From assembly GCF_965118125.1 (NCBI RefSeq), contig NZ_OZ221288.1, forward strand, positions 930,001 through 994,000: a stretch of DNA of 64,000 bases. Direction: 5' to 3'. The stretch is from Pararobbsia alpina_A (GTDB lineage: Bacteria; Pseudomonadota; Gammaproteobacteria; Burkholderiales; Burkholderiaceae). The translations under genes and the position numbers were made by a program. Position 1 is the stretch's first letter. The number at the start of each line of letters is the position of its first letter. This document shows positions 1-9,019 of the stretch, piece after piece. The notes beneath the pieces are model-generated. The model made no database searches and was not told where the DNA came from. It worked only from the letters and a program-made list of their open reading frames with translations.

Positions 1-132
1 GGGACGGTATCGGGTGATTCGCGACTGACGTCTTGCTTTGCAGAGCGCAGAGCGTCCGATTGACTGTGCTCGATTGGACGCCTTCAATCGGGTGCTTCGG
101 ATCGAGCGCTCTCGACATTCGATCCCATCCGC

Positions 133-669
133 TTATTTCACAGCCGGGAAATCCACCGTCGTATCGTTGATGCGATTGAACACGTTCGTGAACGTGATCA
201 CCGCGATCGCGAGGCTGATGTCGACGAGTTGCGCCTGCGTGTAGCCGGCTTCGATGATCGCGTCATAGTCGGCCTGGGCCACGGTGCCTTGCGACGTCAC
301 GATACCGCGCACGAAACGCACGAGCGCATCACGCTTCGCGTCGCCCGTTGCTTCACCTGCACGGATCTGCTTCATGGCTTCCGGTGCCAGGCCGACCATC
401 TTGCCGACCAGCGTATGCGCCGCGACACAGTAGTCACATTGGACCGCTTCGCTCACCGCGAGCTTGATGGTTTCCTGATCCTGCTTGCTCAGCGTGCCCT
501 TGCTGACAACGCCGTCGGCCTGCAGCAGCACTTGCAATGCCGCAATGTTTTGCGAACCGATTGTTGCATACGCATTCGGCACCTTGCCGACTGCTTTTTT
601 GATGTTGCCGAACACTTCTGCCGTAACGCCGGTGGCTTCTTCGGGCTTGATCATCGAGATGCGTGACAT
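133..669 (-). CDS. Carboxymuconolactone decarboxylase / AhpD-like protein
   Basis: This 178-residue protein carries the AhpD-like core with the redox motif EAVQCDYCVAAH (CxxC followed by His three residues later). In the family that motif acts as a peroxidase or disulfide-exchange site. The length suits a single-domain, all-helical, cytosolic member of the CMD superfamily. The ATG start has an AGGAGA ribosome binding site a few bases upstream, and a sigma70-like promoter lies just beyond it. It stands alone on its strand, divergent from the HPP gene. True carboxymuconolactone decarboxylase activity is unlikely because no protocatechuate genes are nearby, so a peroxidase-like role is inferred. 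A second CMD protein occurs at 11399-11836. Confidence 0.88.
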   Translation of the reverse strand: MSRISMIKPEEATGVTAEVFGNIKKAVGKVPNAYATIGSQNIAALQVLLQADGVVSKGTLSKQDQETIKLAVSEAVQCDYCVAAHTLVGKMVGLAPEAMKQIRAGEATGDAKRDALVRFVRGIVTSQGTVAQADYDAIIEAGYTQAQLVDISLAIAVITFTNVFNRINDTTVDFPAVK

Positions 670-716
670 GGTGAATCTCCTGGTGAGTGGTGAGCCATCT
701 GGATGGCATGGACACC

Positions 717-745
717 ACTATAGGAGTCGCCGTCGCATCAGTTAA
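717..745 (-). promoter_or_regulatory. Putative sigma70 promoter of the AhpD-like gene
   Basis: Read on the minus strand, TTAACT (-35) and TATAGT (-10) are separated by 17 bases and lie about 50 bases upstream of the ATG. Four of six bases match the -35 consensus and the -10 is close to TATAAT. No operator palindrome is obvious around it. Confidence 0.45.
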
Positions 746-897
746 TACTCGAAACGTGCTCAAAAATGTTCGTTCGTCTCATCGGTTTTCGGCCCGATAC
801 AGGCATGCGCTTTAACGCATCTCAAAGCACCCGATTCAACAGCGGCGGCGATATATATCACAATCACATATAATCATGCCCAAGAAATCGTTGGCCC

Positions 898-1689
898 TTG
901 TTCGTTTCGCCGCTATGGTGGCGAACTCCATTATTTCGTCACACTCGCACGTTCCGCATCTTGTCTTCCACCGCCTTGCGTTCTTCGGGCCTGTCCCGCT
1001 GGCTTCATAGTTTTGTCCCCGCACCGCTCGCCGTGGATTGGCGCGAGCGCGTTCGCTCATGCATCGGTGCATTGATCGGCATCGCGATGACGGGACTCGT
1101 CATGCGATTGTTCTGCAAGGATGTATCGGATATGCCGTGGCTCGTTGCGCCGATGGGCGCGTCGGCGGTCTTGCTCTTCGCGGTGCCATCGAGCCCGCTG
1201 GCGCAACCGTGGTCGATCATGGGCGGCAATCTGGTTTCGGCGATCGTCGGCGTCGCATCGGCAAAGCTGATCGCCGACCCGATCCATGCAGCAGCCATCG
1301 CTATCGCTTTTTCCATTGCGCTGATGTTTGCGCTGCGATGCGTGCATCCGCCATCAGGCGCGGTCGCGCTCACGGCAGTGCTTGGCGGCCCGTCAATCCA
1401 CGCGCTGGGATTTGAATTTGTACTTGCGCCGATTGCAATTCAATCGTTCCTGCTGCTCGCGTCGGCGATCGTGTATCACGCGTTGACTCGCCACCCGTAT
1501 CCGCACCACGGACCGCACGCCGCGCATCAGGCGCAGTACAAGCCTGAGGAACCATTGTCACCGGCCGTCCGCCGCGAGCTCGATGTGGCGCTGCGCCGTC
1601 ACGGCGAATTGCTGGATATCGATCCTGCCGATCTGGAATCGCTCGTGCACGAAGCGTTGTCCCTCGCGCAGCGATCGCCCGGAAAATAA
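898..1689 (+). CDS. HPP family integral membrane protein
   Basis: The protein has the signature CVHPPSGAVALTAVLGG and about four to five hydrophobic segments between roughly residues 55 and 190. A cytosolic tail rich in His, Glu and Arg follows. These are the marks of the HPP family, whose members in some bacteria and plastids are linked to nitrite transport; the function here is unknown. The start is uncertain. The frame opens with a TTG at 898 that has no clear ribosome binding site, whereas family members usually begin near the WLHSFVPAPL stretch around residue 35, so an internal TTG may be the true start. The C-terminal ~70 residues (EEPLSPAVRRELD onward) look like a soluble regulatory tail. 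Confidence 0.75.
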   Translation: MFVSPLWWRTPLFRHTRTFRILSSTALRSSGLSRWLHSFVPAPLAVDWRERVRSCIGALIGIAMTGLVMRLFCKDVSDMPWLVAPMGASAVLLFAVPSSPLAQPWSIMGGNLVSAIVGVASAKLIADPIHAAAIAIAFSIALMFALRCVHPPSGAVALTAVLGGPSIHALGFEFVLAPIAIQSFLLLASAIVYHALTRHPYPHHGPHAAHQAQYKPEEPLSPAVRRELDVALRRHGELLDIDPADLESLVHEALSLAQRSPGK

Positions 1690-1764
1690 GTGACGGCTGT
1701 CACATAAAGGCCCGGGCGCTGCGCGCCCGGCGGGCACAAAGCCCACGCCGGATCATAAGCACGC

Positions 1765-2007
1765 TCAGTTGTGCTGCTCGCCCGGCAGCTCTGCGCCGTG
1801 CGCCCGGATCGCAGCAATCAATTCTGCCGCCGTGATTTCGTGGCGGACGTCGCGATGGATACCGGGCTTGCGGTGATGCACATCCACGAGCACAACGGCT
1901 TTGCCGTCGTCCGTGGCCTGCAGCCGGACCAGACGTATTTCTTCTCCGGTCGTCTCGTCGAGTTCGGTCATCAGGGTCATATTGCCCGTCGCGCCATTGC
2001 TGCTCAT
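1765..2007 (-). CDS. Conserved small hypothetical protein
   Basis: This is an 80-residue soluble protein, acidic at the N-terminus, with no membrane segment or signal peptide. A GGGGAG ribosome binding site precedes the ATG at suitable spacing. Alternating beta-like stretches (EEIRLVRLQA, GKAVVLVDVHH) and a C-terminal helix suggest a small alpha/beta fold. I do not recognise the family. It converges with the HPP gene and is divergent from the lipoprotein gene. Confidence 0.6.
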   Translation of the reverse strand: MSSNGATGNMTLMTELDETTGEEIRLVRLQATDDGKAVVLVDVHHRKPGIHRDVRHEITAAELIAAIRAHGAELPGEQHN

Positions 2008-2207
2008 ATGCCGCTCCCCGTCAAAGCACTGTCAATGGCTGGATTCTACGGGACAGCGCGTCCCGATGCGCGACGTCTGTTTGAATTGTCGGCCCGAATC
2101 TGCGGCCAGGCGCATGATCCGGCCCCCTGCGCTGCACGTTTGCCCGAACCGGCGCACGATCAGGACTGCCAGCGACCTGAAAGGTCCGAGCCCCCAAGGA
2201 GGTAAAA

Positions 2208-2432
2208 ATGTCGAGCCGTCCTCGCTGTCGTCCACCTCGCAAGCCGCTTCGGTACGTATTGAGTAGGTTGGCCACGGCCATGGCAGTCGGCGCGCTGAGC
2301 CTGATGGCCGGCTGTGCCGACGGCGGCGGCGGTTATTCAGGCTCAACCGCATCGTACGGCGCGTATGGGCCATCCGACGTCAACTGCCAGTTCGGCACCC
2401 CGTGCGGCAATGCCCACGGCGTGCGTCCGTAG
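2208..2432 (+). CDS. Small putative lipoprotein
   Basis: This 74-residue protein begins with a basic N-terminus (SSRPRCRPPRKPLRY). A hydrophobic stretch follows, ending in the lipobox LMAGC, with the Cys at about residue 36. The mature part is short, rich in Gly, Ser and Tyr, and contains two further Cys (NCQFGTPCGN). A near-perfect AAGGAGGT ribosome binding site sits six bases before the ATG, which supports real translation. Processing by signal peptidase II and anchoring in the envelope are inferred from the lipobox. I know of no function for it. Confidence 0.65.
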   Translation: MSSRPRCRPPRKPLRYVLSRLATAMAVGALSLMAGCADGGGGYSGSTASYGAYGPSDVNCQFGTPCGNAHGVRP

Positions 2433-2504
2433 CAACGATGCGTCGAGCCGCTGCTCAGCGGCGCCGGGCGTTTGAGCGGCCGCGCCGCCCGCCAGCCGGC
2501 CCGA

Positions 2505-3353
2505 TCACATGGGCTTGAAGCGATCCGCGTAAAGCCGGCTTACCGTCAGGCGATCGGCTTGCCCGCGCAGCGTGAGCGAGAGCTTGCCCGCCTCGTCTCG
2601 CACGGCGCTGGCCACGGCGTCGGCCCGCACAATCGTGCCGCGATGGATCTGCCAGAAACGCGCCGGGTCGAGTTGGTCGCGCAAATCGCGCAGCGACAAT
2701 CGAATCAGATGCTCGCGGTCGGCCGTGACGACCCGGACGTACTTGTCCGCCGCCTCGAAATACACCACTTCGTCCACCGGAATCATCGTGATCGTGTTTC
2801 CGGCCGCGGCCTGGATCACGCGCAGCGGTTCGGTCATGCCTGGCGTGCCCGCGAGCAACGCGCGCAGCCGCACCGTCATGTCGTCGAACGCGCCTGCTGA
2901 CACGCCCTGTCTCTGCTGCGGCTGGTTTTGTCCATCACCTGAGCCGCTGTGCGCGGCAGCTCTGCGAGCCTCGAGCGCGTCGCGCAAGCGGCTGCACGTC
3001 TTCGCCAGCCGTTCAGGCACCACGGGCTTGAGGACATAGTCGATCGCGGCATGGTCGAAAGCCCGTACCGCATATTCATCGTAAGCCGTGACGAAAACGC
3101 ACAACGGTAAAGGCCCGACTTCGTCCGGCCAATCTTCGGCCAGCGCTTCGGCCGCATCGAGCCCGCTGAGCCCGGGCATGCGGATATCGAGGAATACGAC
3201 TTCGGGGCGGTGTTCCAGCGCGCGATCCACGGCCGACTGCCCGTCGGCGACGGCCGCGACCACCTCCAGTTCCGGCCACTGCCGCGCCAATTCCGCCTGC
3301 AGTGCGGCAGCGAGCAGCGGTTCGTCTTCTGCGATCAACGCCGTGGTTTTCAT
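2505..3353 (-). CDS. LytTR-family response regulator
   Basis: The receiver domain (about residues 4-125) has the acidic pair in AEDEP, phosphoacceptor Asp56 in FLDIRMPGLSG, and Lys109 in DYVLKP. A linker rich in Gly, Ser and Gln follows. The C-terminal LytTR DNA-binding domain (about 180-280) contains DEVVYFEAADKYV and FWQIHRGTIV. The protein is therefore a transcription factor that recognises short direct repeats after phosphorylation. It lies 94 bases downstream of the LytS-type kinase on the same strand and is presumably its partner, in one operon. The AlgR/LytR/AgrA families share this layout; the target genes cannot be told here. Confidence 0.93.
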   Translation of the reverse strand: MKTTALIAEDEPLLAAALQAELARQWPELEVVAAVADGQSAVDRALEHRPEVVFLDIRMPGLSGLDAAEALAEDWPDEVGPLPLCVFVTAYDEYAVRAFDHAAIDYVLKPVVPERLAKTCSRLRDALEARRAAAHSGSGDGQNQPQQRQGVSAGAFDDMTVRLRALLAGTPGMTEPLRVIQAAAGNTITMIPVDEVVYFEAADKYVRVVTADREHLIRLSLRDLRDQLDPARFWQIHRGTIVRADAVASAVRDEAGKLSLTLRGQADRLTVSRLYADRFKPM

Positions 3354-3447
3354 ACGAAATCACTCAAAAAAACAATCGATAACCTGTGATCCATCTCGCG
3401 CGTATGCACTACTGCACACGTCCTGCCATGCAGGCTCAACGCGTCGC

Positions 3448-4683
3448 TCAGCGCGCATCCTCGGCAGGCAATCGCACCGTCGCGACGGTGCCGCCGAGCG
3501 CGTCGTCGGCGTCACGAAGTTCGAGCGATGCCGCTTCGCCATACAAGGTCGCGAGACGATCGCGGACCTGGCTCAGGCCAAATCGCGACCCTGTTGTGGC
3601 CGACGCATGCAAACCACGCGATCTTCCGGCCTCTTCGAGCCCGACGCCCGTATCGCGCACAGTCAGCACCAGCGTGTCACCGTCGCGATCCGCGGTGATC
3701 GTGATACGCCCGCCAGCCACCTTGGGTTCGAGCCCATGCTTGATCGCATTCTCGACGAGCGGCTGGAGCAACAACGGCGGCACGCGCAATGCACCGAGCG
3801 CGGCCGGCAACTCGAGCGAATCCTGGAGACGCGGTCCCATGCGGACCTTCATCAGTTCGAGATAGTCCGCAATGCGGTCGAATTCGGCCGACAACGCATG
3901 CGTATCGACCCGCGATGCATCGAGTGTCGCGCGCAAAAAGCCGTTCAAGTGATCGAGCATCGCCTGCGCACGCGGCGGGTCCTGACCGATCAACACGCGC
4001 AGGTTGGCCAGCGTGTTGAACAGCATATGCGGCTCGAGTTGCGACACGAGGAGCTTGAGCTGGTTCTCGGCCGCCGAGCGCATCGCGGCCTCCGCGTGAA
4101 CCTCGGTCGACGCGAGCCTGCCTCGCACATAAAAGAAGTACGTCAGGCCCAGCGAAATCGACAGCACGCAAACGAGCGTGAACAGCAAGAGGCGCGGTTC
4201 ACCAATGGCGAGATTCGAAACGCGCGACATGCCAAGAATCCGGTCGCCGATACGCTCGCCGATATACCATCCCGTGATCGACGCGAACGTCACCCACGGG
4301 CCCATAAACGCCCATCCCGGCCAGCGGCGCGCCGTCTCGGCGATGCGATCGCGCGGTGTGTTGCCGGTGGTGGCAACGTCAATGCGGTTGCGGCGCAACC
4401 ACCACCCGATCGTGGTCCGGCCCAGATCGATCAACACCTGAATCGACGTCGCAATACAAAATGAATAGACGAGGTTCAGCGCGATCGACTGGCGGAAGGC
4501 GGTCGCAAACAACACGGCCGTCACGACCGTGATCGAGAGGTTGATCCGCAGCTCGCGCCAAAGCCAGAGGCGGACCGACTGCATGCGTGAAGCGCGGGTC
4601 TGCGCCGCGGACGGCGTTGCCGACGGGGGAACGTCTGACATCGTGGGCACGCCTGAGTTGGACGGGTTCATCGTGGGTTGCAT
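3448..4683 (-). CDS. LytS-type sensor histidine kinase (His_kinase/PF06580 class)
   Basis: About four membrane segments in the first ~190 residues are followed by the special dimerisation/phosphoacceptor box LEPHMLFNTLANLRVLI (phosphorylated His in EPH). An HATPase domain follows, with the N-box VENAIKHGLEP and the G-box DTGVGLEE. This is the partner type of LytTR regulators, and the regulator gene follows directly. The sensor input is only membrane helices with no evident extracytoplasmic domain. Several ATGs lie in frame (4683, 4671, 4641) and none has a strong ribosome binding site, so the exact N-terminus is uncertain. Confidence 0.9.
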   Translation of the reverse strand: MQPTMNPSNSGVPTMSDVPPSATPSAAQTRASRMQSVRLWLWRELRINLSITVVTAVLFATAFRQSIALNLVYSFCIATSIQVLIDLGRTTIGWWLRRNRIDVATTGNTPRDRIAETARRWPGWAFMGPWVTFASITGWYIGERIGDRILGMSRVSNLAIGEPRLLLFTLVCVLSISLGLTYFFYVRGRLASTEVHAEAAMRSAAENQLKLLVSQLEPHMLFNTLANLRVLIGQDPPRAQAMLDHLNGFLRATLDASRVDTHALSAEFDRIADYLELMKVRMGPRLQDSLELPAALGALRVPPLLLQPLVENAIKHGLEPKVAGGRITITADRDGDTLVLTVRDTGVGLEEAGRSRGLHASATTGSRFGLSQVRDRLATLYGEAASLELRDADDALGGTVATVRLPAEDAR

Positions 4684-4854
4684 CAGGTGTCGGACGGCGT
4701 GACGGGCCGGAACCCGTCACGCCGTCGCAGTAATAACAGAACTCGAAGGGGCTGAACAGCCGTAAGGAGCACACCAACCACCGACCATCTGCCCGGTCAC
4801 CCGCCTTCCATCGATGGATCGATCGGGCAAGTCACGGCGGCAGACTGCTCACCC

Positions 4855-5367
4855 TCAATAAGCCGCCTGCGTCGCGCCGGCCACCCGAGCCGCACGCCAC
4901 ATCGAGAGCCCGCGGCTCAGGAACACGCCGCTGAACGCTCCGTAGCAGAGACCGACGACCGAATCGAACAGCGCTTGATGAATCAGCCCCGGCATCGTGG
5001 CGACCATGACGCCGACCGCAAACTTGATTGTGAACAGGCTCAGGAACAAGACCAACGGCATGGCGCTACCTGGCACGATCAGACAGCGCTCGACGTGTGA
5101 CCATCGGATGCCACCCCAGGCGTTGATCATATGGGCCAGGGCAAGCACCGCGACAGCGCCGACCATCCAGCCGCCGAGAGCGGGCGGCTCGCCTTGAAAC
5201 GTCGTTGACACGCCGTACAACGAGAGTCCCGCCATGGCGAGCGACAACGTCACGGCCCGGCGCAGGGTCCGGCGTTGTTCCGAGAGCTGTCTGACGCCGA
5301 AAGCAATCAGCATCACGAGAACGACCCAAACCCAGGTCGGGGCATGTTGAAACAATTCTGAAAACAT
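4855..5367 (-). CDS. Small inner-membrane protein, DUF6622-like
   Basis: The protein has 170 residues and four to five hydrophobic helices, beginning MFSELFQHAPTWVWVVLVML. That N-terminus is typical of a small family of proteobacterial membrane proteins (DUF6622 by recall). The ATG is chosen at 5367 because AAGGAGAATC lies directly upstream. The frame stays open a further 22 codons upstream, but with basic, non-conserved sequence. The gene is separate from the kinase gene downstream by about 170 bases. Its role is unknown. Confidence 0.72.
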   Translation of the reverse strand: MFSELFQHAPTWVWVVLVMLIAFGVRQLSEQRRTLRRAVTLSLAMAGLSLYGVSTTFQGEPPALGGWMVGAVAVLALAHMINAWGGIRWSHVERCLIVPGSAMPLVLFLSLFTIKFAVGVMVATMPGLIHQALFDSVVGLCYGAFSGVFLSRGLSMWRAARVAGATQAAY

Positions 5368-5581
5368 GGCGATTCTCCTTGTTCGGTGGGAGCCAGCAGT
5401 GCAATGACGATTCGATGGGGCGGATTTTGACAATCGGCCCCCTGCCCCGACACCGGTTTGCGACGAAATGCGCCCAGCGGGAGCGAAATGCCTGTGGGCA
5501 GAGCGAAATGCGAATTACACAGATCCCGGGGTACGATGCGCAAAATGACCCTCTAAAACGGCTCACTTCAAGGAGAGCGCT

Positions 5582-7222
5582 ATGCCGGCAAACGCCGTCG
5601 ATCGCCTTAAGCAGTTGTTTCCGTCACTCGACGACATCCCGCCCGAAGCGCGCCTCGGGGCGCCGATTCACCAACGCGTCTCGCTGGTGGCGGGTGAACT
5701 CGAACGCTGGGACGGTCAGTGCAAGACGGTGCTGTCGCCGGTCTGTGTGCCGGGGCCGAACGGAGAAGCCGAACAGGTCGAGATCGGCAGCTATCCGGTC
5801 ATGGGCGAAGTCGAAAGCGATCGCGCACTCGATGCGGCGGTACGCGCCTACGATTCGGGCCGCGGCGAGTGGCCGACGATGACGGTCGCGCAGCGTATCG
5901 GCTGCATGCAGGACTTCATCAAGCAGATGGTCGCGCAGCGTACGACCATCGTGAACCTCATCATGTGGGAAATCGGCAAAAGCTACGCGGACTCGGCCAA
6001 GGAGTTCGATCGCACCGTCACCTACATGCTTCAGACAATCGATGCGCTGAAGGAACTCGACAACAACAACTCGCGCTTTGTGATCGCCGAGGGCTCGATC
6101 GGGCAGATCCGCCGCACGCCGCTCGGCGTCGTGTTGTGCATGGGCCCCTACAATTACCCGCTCAACGAAACGTTCGCGACACTGATCCCCGCCTTGCTGA
6201 TGGGCAACACGGTCGTGTTCAAGCCGCCCCAGTACGGCACGCTGCTGTTCCATCCGCTACTCGAAGCCTTCCGTACGGCGTTCCCGAAGGGCGTGATCAA
6301 CACGATCTATGCGCCAGGCGCTGTGGTCGTCCCGCACCTGCTTGCATCGGGCAAAGTCGACGTGCTTGCGCTCATCGGTTCGAGCAAGGTCGCCGACCAT
6401 CTGAAAAAGCAGCACCCGAAGTCGAATCGCTTGCGCGCGATTCTTGGCCTCGACGCCAAGAACGCGGCGATCGTGCTGCCCGACGCGGATCTCGAACTGA
6501 CCGTCAAGGAGTGCCTGCTCGGCGCGTTGTCGTTCAACGGCCAGCGCTGCACCGCGCTCAAGATGCTGCTGGTGCATCGGTCGATTGTCGACGCGTTCCT
6601 CGCGCGCTTCACCGAAGAACTTGAAAAGCTCAAGATCGGCATGCCCTGGGAAAAGGGCGTCAACATCACCCCGCTGCCCGGCATGCATCGCACGAAATAC
6701 ATGACGGATGCGATCGACGATGCAAAAGCCAAGGGCGCTCGCGTCGTCAACGAGCAGCAAGGCGGCGGCGTGTTCTACAAGACGCTGTTCCATCCGGCCG
6801 TCGTGTACCCGGTGTCGGAAGGCATGAAGCTGTATCGCGAGGAGCAATTCGGCCCGATCATCCCGGTCACGCCTTTCGACGACGTCCAGACCGCACTCGA
6901 CTACGTCACAACCTCGGACCACGGCCAGCAAGTCAGCATCTTCGGCAATGATCCGGTCGAGATCGGCAAGCTCGTCGATCCGCTCGTCAATCAGGTCTGC
7001 CGCGTCAACCTGAACTGCCAGTGCCAACGCGGCCCCGATGTGTTCCCGTTCGCAGGCCGCAAGGATTCGGCCGAAGGCACGCTGTCGGTGACCGACGCGC
7101 TGCGCGCGTTCTCGATCCGCTCGATGATTGCCGCCAAGCAGACGGAAGGCAGCAAGGCCCTGCTCGAATCGATGATCAACGACCACACGTCGAAGTTCGT
7201 CAATACGGGCTTTATCCTTTAG
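5582..7222 (+). CDS. GapN-like NADP-dependent glyceraldehyde-3-phosphate/aldehyde dehydrogenase
   Basis: This 546-residue member of the aldehyde dehydrogenase superfamily is longer than the ~480-500 residues of most ALDHs. The nucleophile Cys323 lies in FNGQRCTALK, the oxyanion Asn in MGPYNYP, and the coenzyme-binding Lys in FKPPQ. Near the C-terminus NCQCQRGPDVFPFAGRKDS matches the non-phosphorylating GAPDH (GapN/ALDH11) branch. The motif that should supply the general-base Glu 34 residues before the Cys reads LGLDAKN, placing Gly289 at that position. GapN oxidises glyceraldehyde 3-phosphate straight to 3-phosphoglycerate with NADP; that substrate is inferred from family likeness. A strong AAGGAG site precedes the ATG. 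A hairpin follows the stop codon. Confidence 0.85.
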   Translation: MPANAVDRLKQLFPSLDDIPPEARLGAPIHQRVSLVAGELERWDGQCKTVLSPVCVPGPNGEAEQVEIGSYPVMGEVESDRALDAAVRAYDSGRGEWPTMTVAQRIGCMQDFIKQMVAQRTTIVNLIMWEIGKSYADSAKEFDRTVTYMLQTIDALKELDNNNSRFVIAEGSIGQIRRTPLGVVLCMGPYNYPLNETFATLIPALLMGNTVVFKPPQYGTLLFHPLLEAFRTAFPKGVINTIYAPGAVVVPHLLASGKVDVLALIGSSKVADHLKKQHPKSNRLRAILGLDAKNAAIVLPDADLELTVKECLLGALSFNGQRCTALKMLLVHRSIVDAFLARFTEELEKLKIGMPWEKGVNITPLPGMHRTKYMTDAIDDAKAKGARVVNEQQGGGVFYKTLFHPAVVYPVSEGMKLYREEQFGPIIPVTPFDDVQTALDYVTTSDHGQQVSIFGNDPVEIGKLVDPLVNQVCRVNLNCQCQRGPDVFPFAGRKDSAEGTLSVTDALRAFSIRSMIAAKQTEGSKALLESMINDHTSKFVNTGFIL

Positions 7223-7240
7223 GCCTGAGTTCCGTCCCGG

Positions 7241-7274
7241 GGGCAATGCGTGTGCGGGAACCCTCGCATTGCCC
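7241..7274 (+). terminator. Hairpin after the GapN-like gene
   Basis: Two perfect 10-base arms, GGGCAATGCG and CGCATTGCCC, flank a 14-base loop about 18 bases after the stop codon. No T-run follows, so this is either a weak or factor-assisted terminator or a transcript-stabilising hairpin. The antiporter gene starts about 57 bases later. Confidence 0.5.
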
Positions 7275-7331
7275 GGGCGCGCGGATGCGGCTATCGTGTG
7301 CGTCACTTCGCCACCGCGCCCGATCGATCGC

Positions 7332-9011
7332 ATGGAGACCGTTTTCACCGTCCTGATCCTGATTGTCGCGGTCGCGGTGTCCGGGATCTTTTTCCGTATT
7401 CGCGCGCTCCCCATCCAACTGCCTCTCCCGCTCGTACAGATTGCGATCGGCGCCGCGCTCGCGTGGCCGGGGTTCGGACTGCATGTCATGTTCGACCCGG
7501 CAATCTTCCTGCTGTTGTTTGTTCCTCCGCTCTTGTTCGCCGACGGCTGGCGCATTCCAAAGCGCGAACTGTTTATGCATCGCTACGCCGTCGGCATGCT
7601 TGCGCTCGGGCTGGTGCTCGTGACGGTCGTCGTTGTGGGTCTCTTCGCCTATGCGCTCGTGCGGACGATGTCGCTGCCGATCGCATTCGCGCTCGCGGCC
7701 GTGCTATCTCCGACCGATGCGGTCGCACTTAACGGCATCGTCGGCCAACGGCGCATTCCTGTGCAGCTCAAGCACATTCTCGAAGGCGAAGCGCTCACCA
7801 ACGATGCGTCGGGACTCGTCGCGCTCAAGTTCGCCATTGCTGCCGGAGTCACGGGTGTCTTCTCGCTGAGGGACGCTGCGCTGAGCTTTGTCGTGATCGC
7901 CGCAGGCGGTATCGTCACGGGCATCGTGACCAGTTGGGCCTTTAGCCTGCTGTCGGCACGCGTGATCGACGCCTCCGCGACCGCCGATCCGGCGCCCGGC
8001 GTCGTGATGACCGTCATGATTCCCTTCGCTGCATATTTGTGCGCAGAACACTTCGGCTGGTCGGGCGTGCTTGCGGCCGTCGCCGCCGGCATGGCCATGA
8101 ACTTCACGCAAATCACGCGTGCCACGACGGCCGCGGCACGTGTGCGAACGGCGAGCACATGGTCGATGATCGAATTCGTGTTCAACGGAATGGTGTTCAT
8201 CCTGCTCGGCCTGCAGCTTCCGCAGATCATCGGGCGCGCGCTCGAGGAAGGTCACGCCGAGGGCCATGATCAGGTCGGCATTCTGATCGGCGATGTGTTC
8301 GCTGTGCTGATCGCGCTGTATCTCGTTCGATTTGCGTGGGTCGCACTGCTGCGCAGATTGACCGCACGTCGCACGGCGCGGCAAGGGGTCGCCAATGCAG
8401 TGCCAGGCACCCGCTTCTCGGCCATCATGACCGTCGCCGGCGTACGCGGTGCGGTCACGCTGGCCGGCGTCCTCTCACTCCCGCTCGCGCGGGCCGACGG
8501 CACACCGTTTCCGGGGCGTCATATCGCCATCTTTATTGCTGCCGGCGTGATCCTGATGTCGATCGTCGTTGCCGTGATCGCGCTGCCGCTGCTGCTTCGC
8601 GGGACGCGGCGATTTGCCGATCCGCATGCCGACGAAGAGCGTCGCGCGCGACGCATCGCGGCTCGCGCCGCAATCGAGGCGATCGCCGTCGAGCAGCGGC
8701 GCGCCGCACAAGATCCTTCTCTCGCTGAATTCGACCATGTCGACGCGGTCGCATCGCGCGTCGTCGACATGTACGAACGCCGGCTTGCCGTGCTGGATGA
8801 GTCACCCCGCGAAACCGGCGAGGCTTCGCGCGATGAAGCACTCGAGCTGCGTTTGCGGATTGCGGCCATGCAGGCACAACGCGGCGTGTTTCTCGACATG
8901 CACGCGACACAGAAAATCAACGACGCGACGCTGAACAAGCTCGTTCGCGAAGTCGACTTGCTCGAGACCGCACTGATTGCGCGCGCAGGCCCGTACGCGC
9001 AGGGCCATTGA
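7332..9011 (+). CDS. CPA1-family Na+/H+ antiporter
   Basis: The protein has about twelve membrane helices. The CPA1 signatures are LSPTDAVALN and LEGEALTNDASGLV, the latter with the Asn-Asp pair that in NhaP/NHE proteins binds and exchanges cations. A cytosolic tail of about 130 charged residues follows. It exchanges Na+ (or K+) for protons across the inner membrane. The start is set at the ATG of METVFTVLILIV, which fits the family N-terminus. A TTG 63 bases upstream is in frame but overlaps the hairpin after the previous gene. The gene converges with the hybrid kinase gene eight bases away. A different CPA1 antiporter is encoded at 27743-29059. Confidence 0.9.
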   Translation: METVFTVLILIVAVAVSGIFFRIRALPIQLPLPLVQIAIGAALAWPGFGLHVMFDPAIFLLLFVPPLLFADGWRIPKRELFMHRYAVGMLALGLVLVTVVVVGLFAYALVRTMSLPIAFALAAVLSPTDAVALNGIVGQRRIPVQLKHILEGEALTNDASGLVALKFAIAAGVTGVFSLRDAALSFVVIAAGGIVTGIVTSWAFSLLSARVIDASATADPAPGVVMTVMIPFAAYLCAEHFGWSGVLAAVAAGMAMNFTQITRATTAAARVRTASTWSMIEFVFNGMVFILLGLQLPQIIGRALEEGHAEGHDQVGILIGDVFAVLIALYLVRFAWVALLRRLTARRTARQGVANAVPGTRFSAIMTVAGVRGAVTLAGVLSLPLARADGTPFPGRHIAIFIAAGVILMSIVVAVIALPLLLRGTRRFADPHADEERRARRIAARAAIEAIAVEQRRAAQDPSLAEFDHVDAVASRVVDMYERRLAVLDESPRETGEASRDEALELRLRIAAMQAQRGVFLDMHATQKINDATLNKLVREVDLLETALIARAGPYAQGH

Positions 9012-9019
9012 ACGGGCCG

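Noticed and set aside
133..669. True 4-carboxymuconolactone decarboxylase of the protocatechuate pathway
   Set aside because: The CxxC redox motif and the lack of any pca gene nearby favour an AhpD-like role.
3088..4464. 458-codon open frame on the plus strand
   Set aside because: It is opposite the LytTR and LytS genes and has no recognisable domain or start signal.
6257..7555. 432-codon open frame on the minus strand
   Set aside because: It lies opposite the GapN-like gene and the start of the antiporter gene, with no motif.
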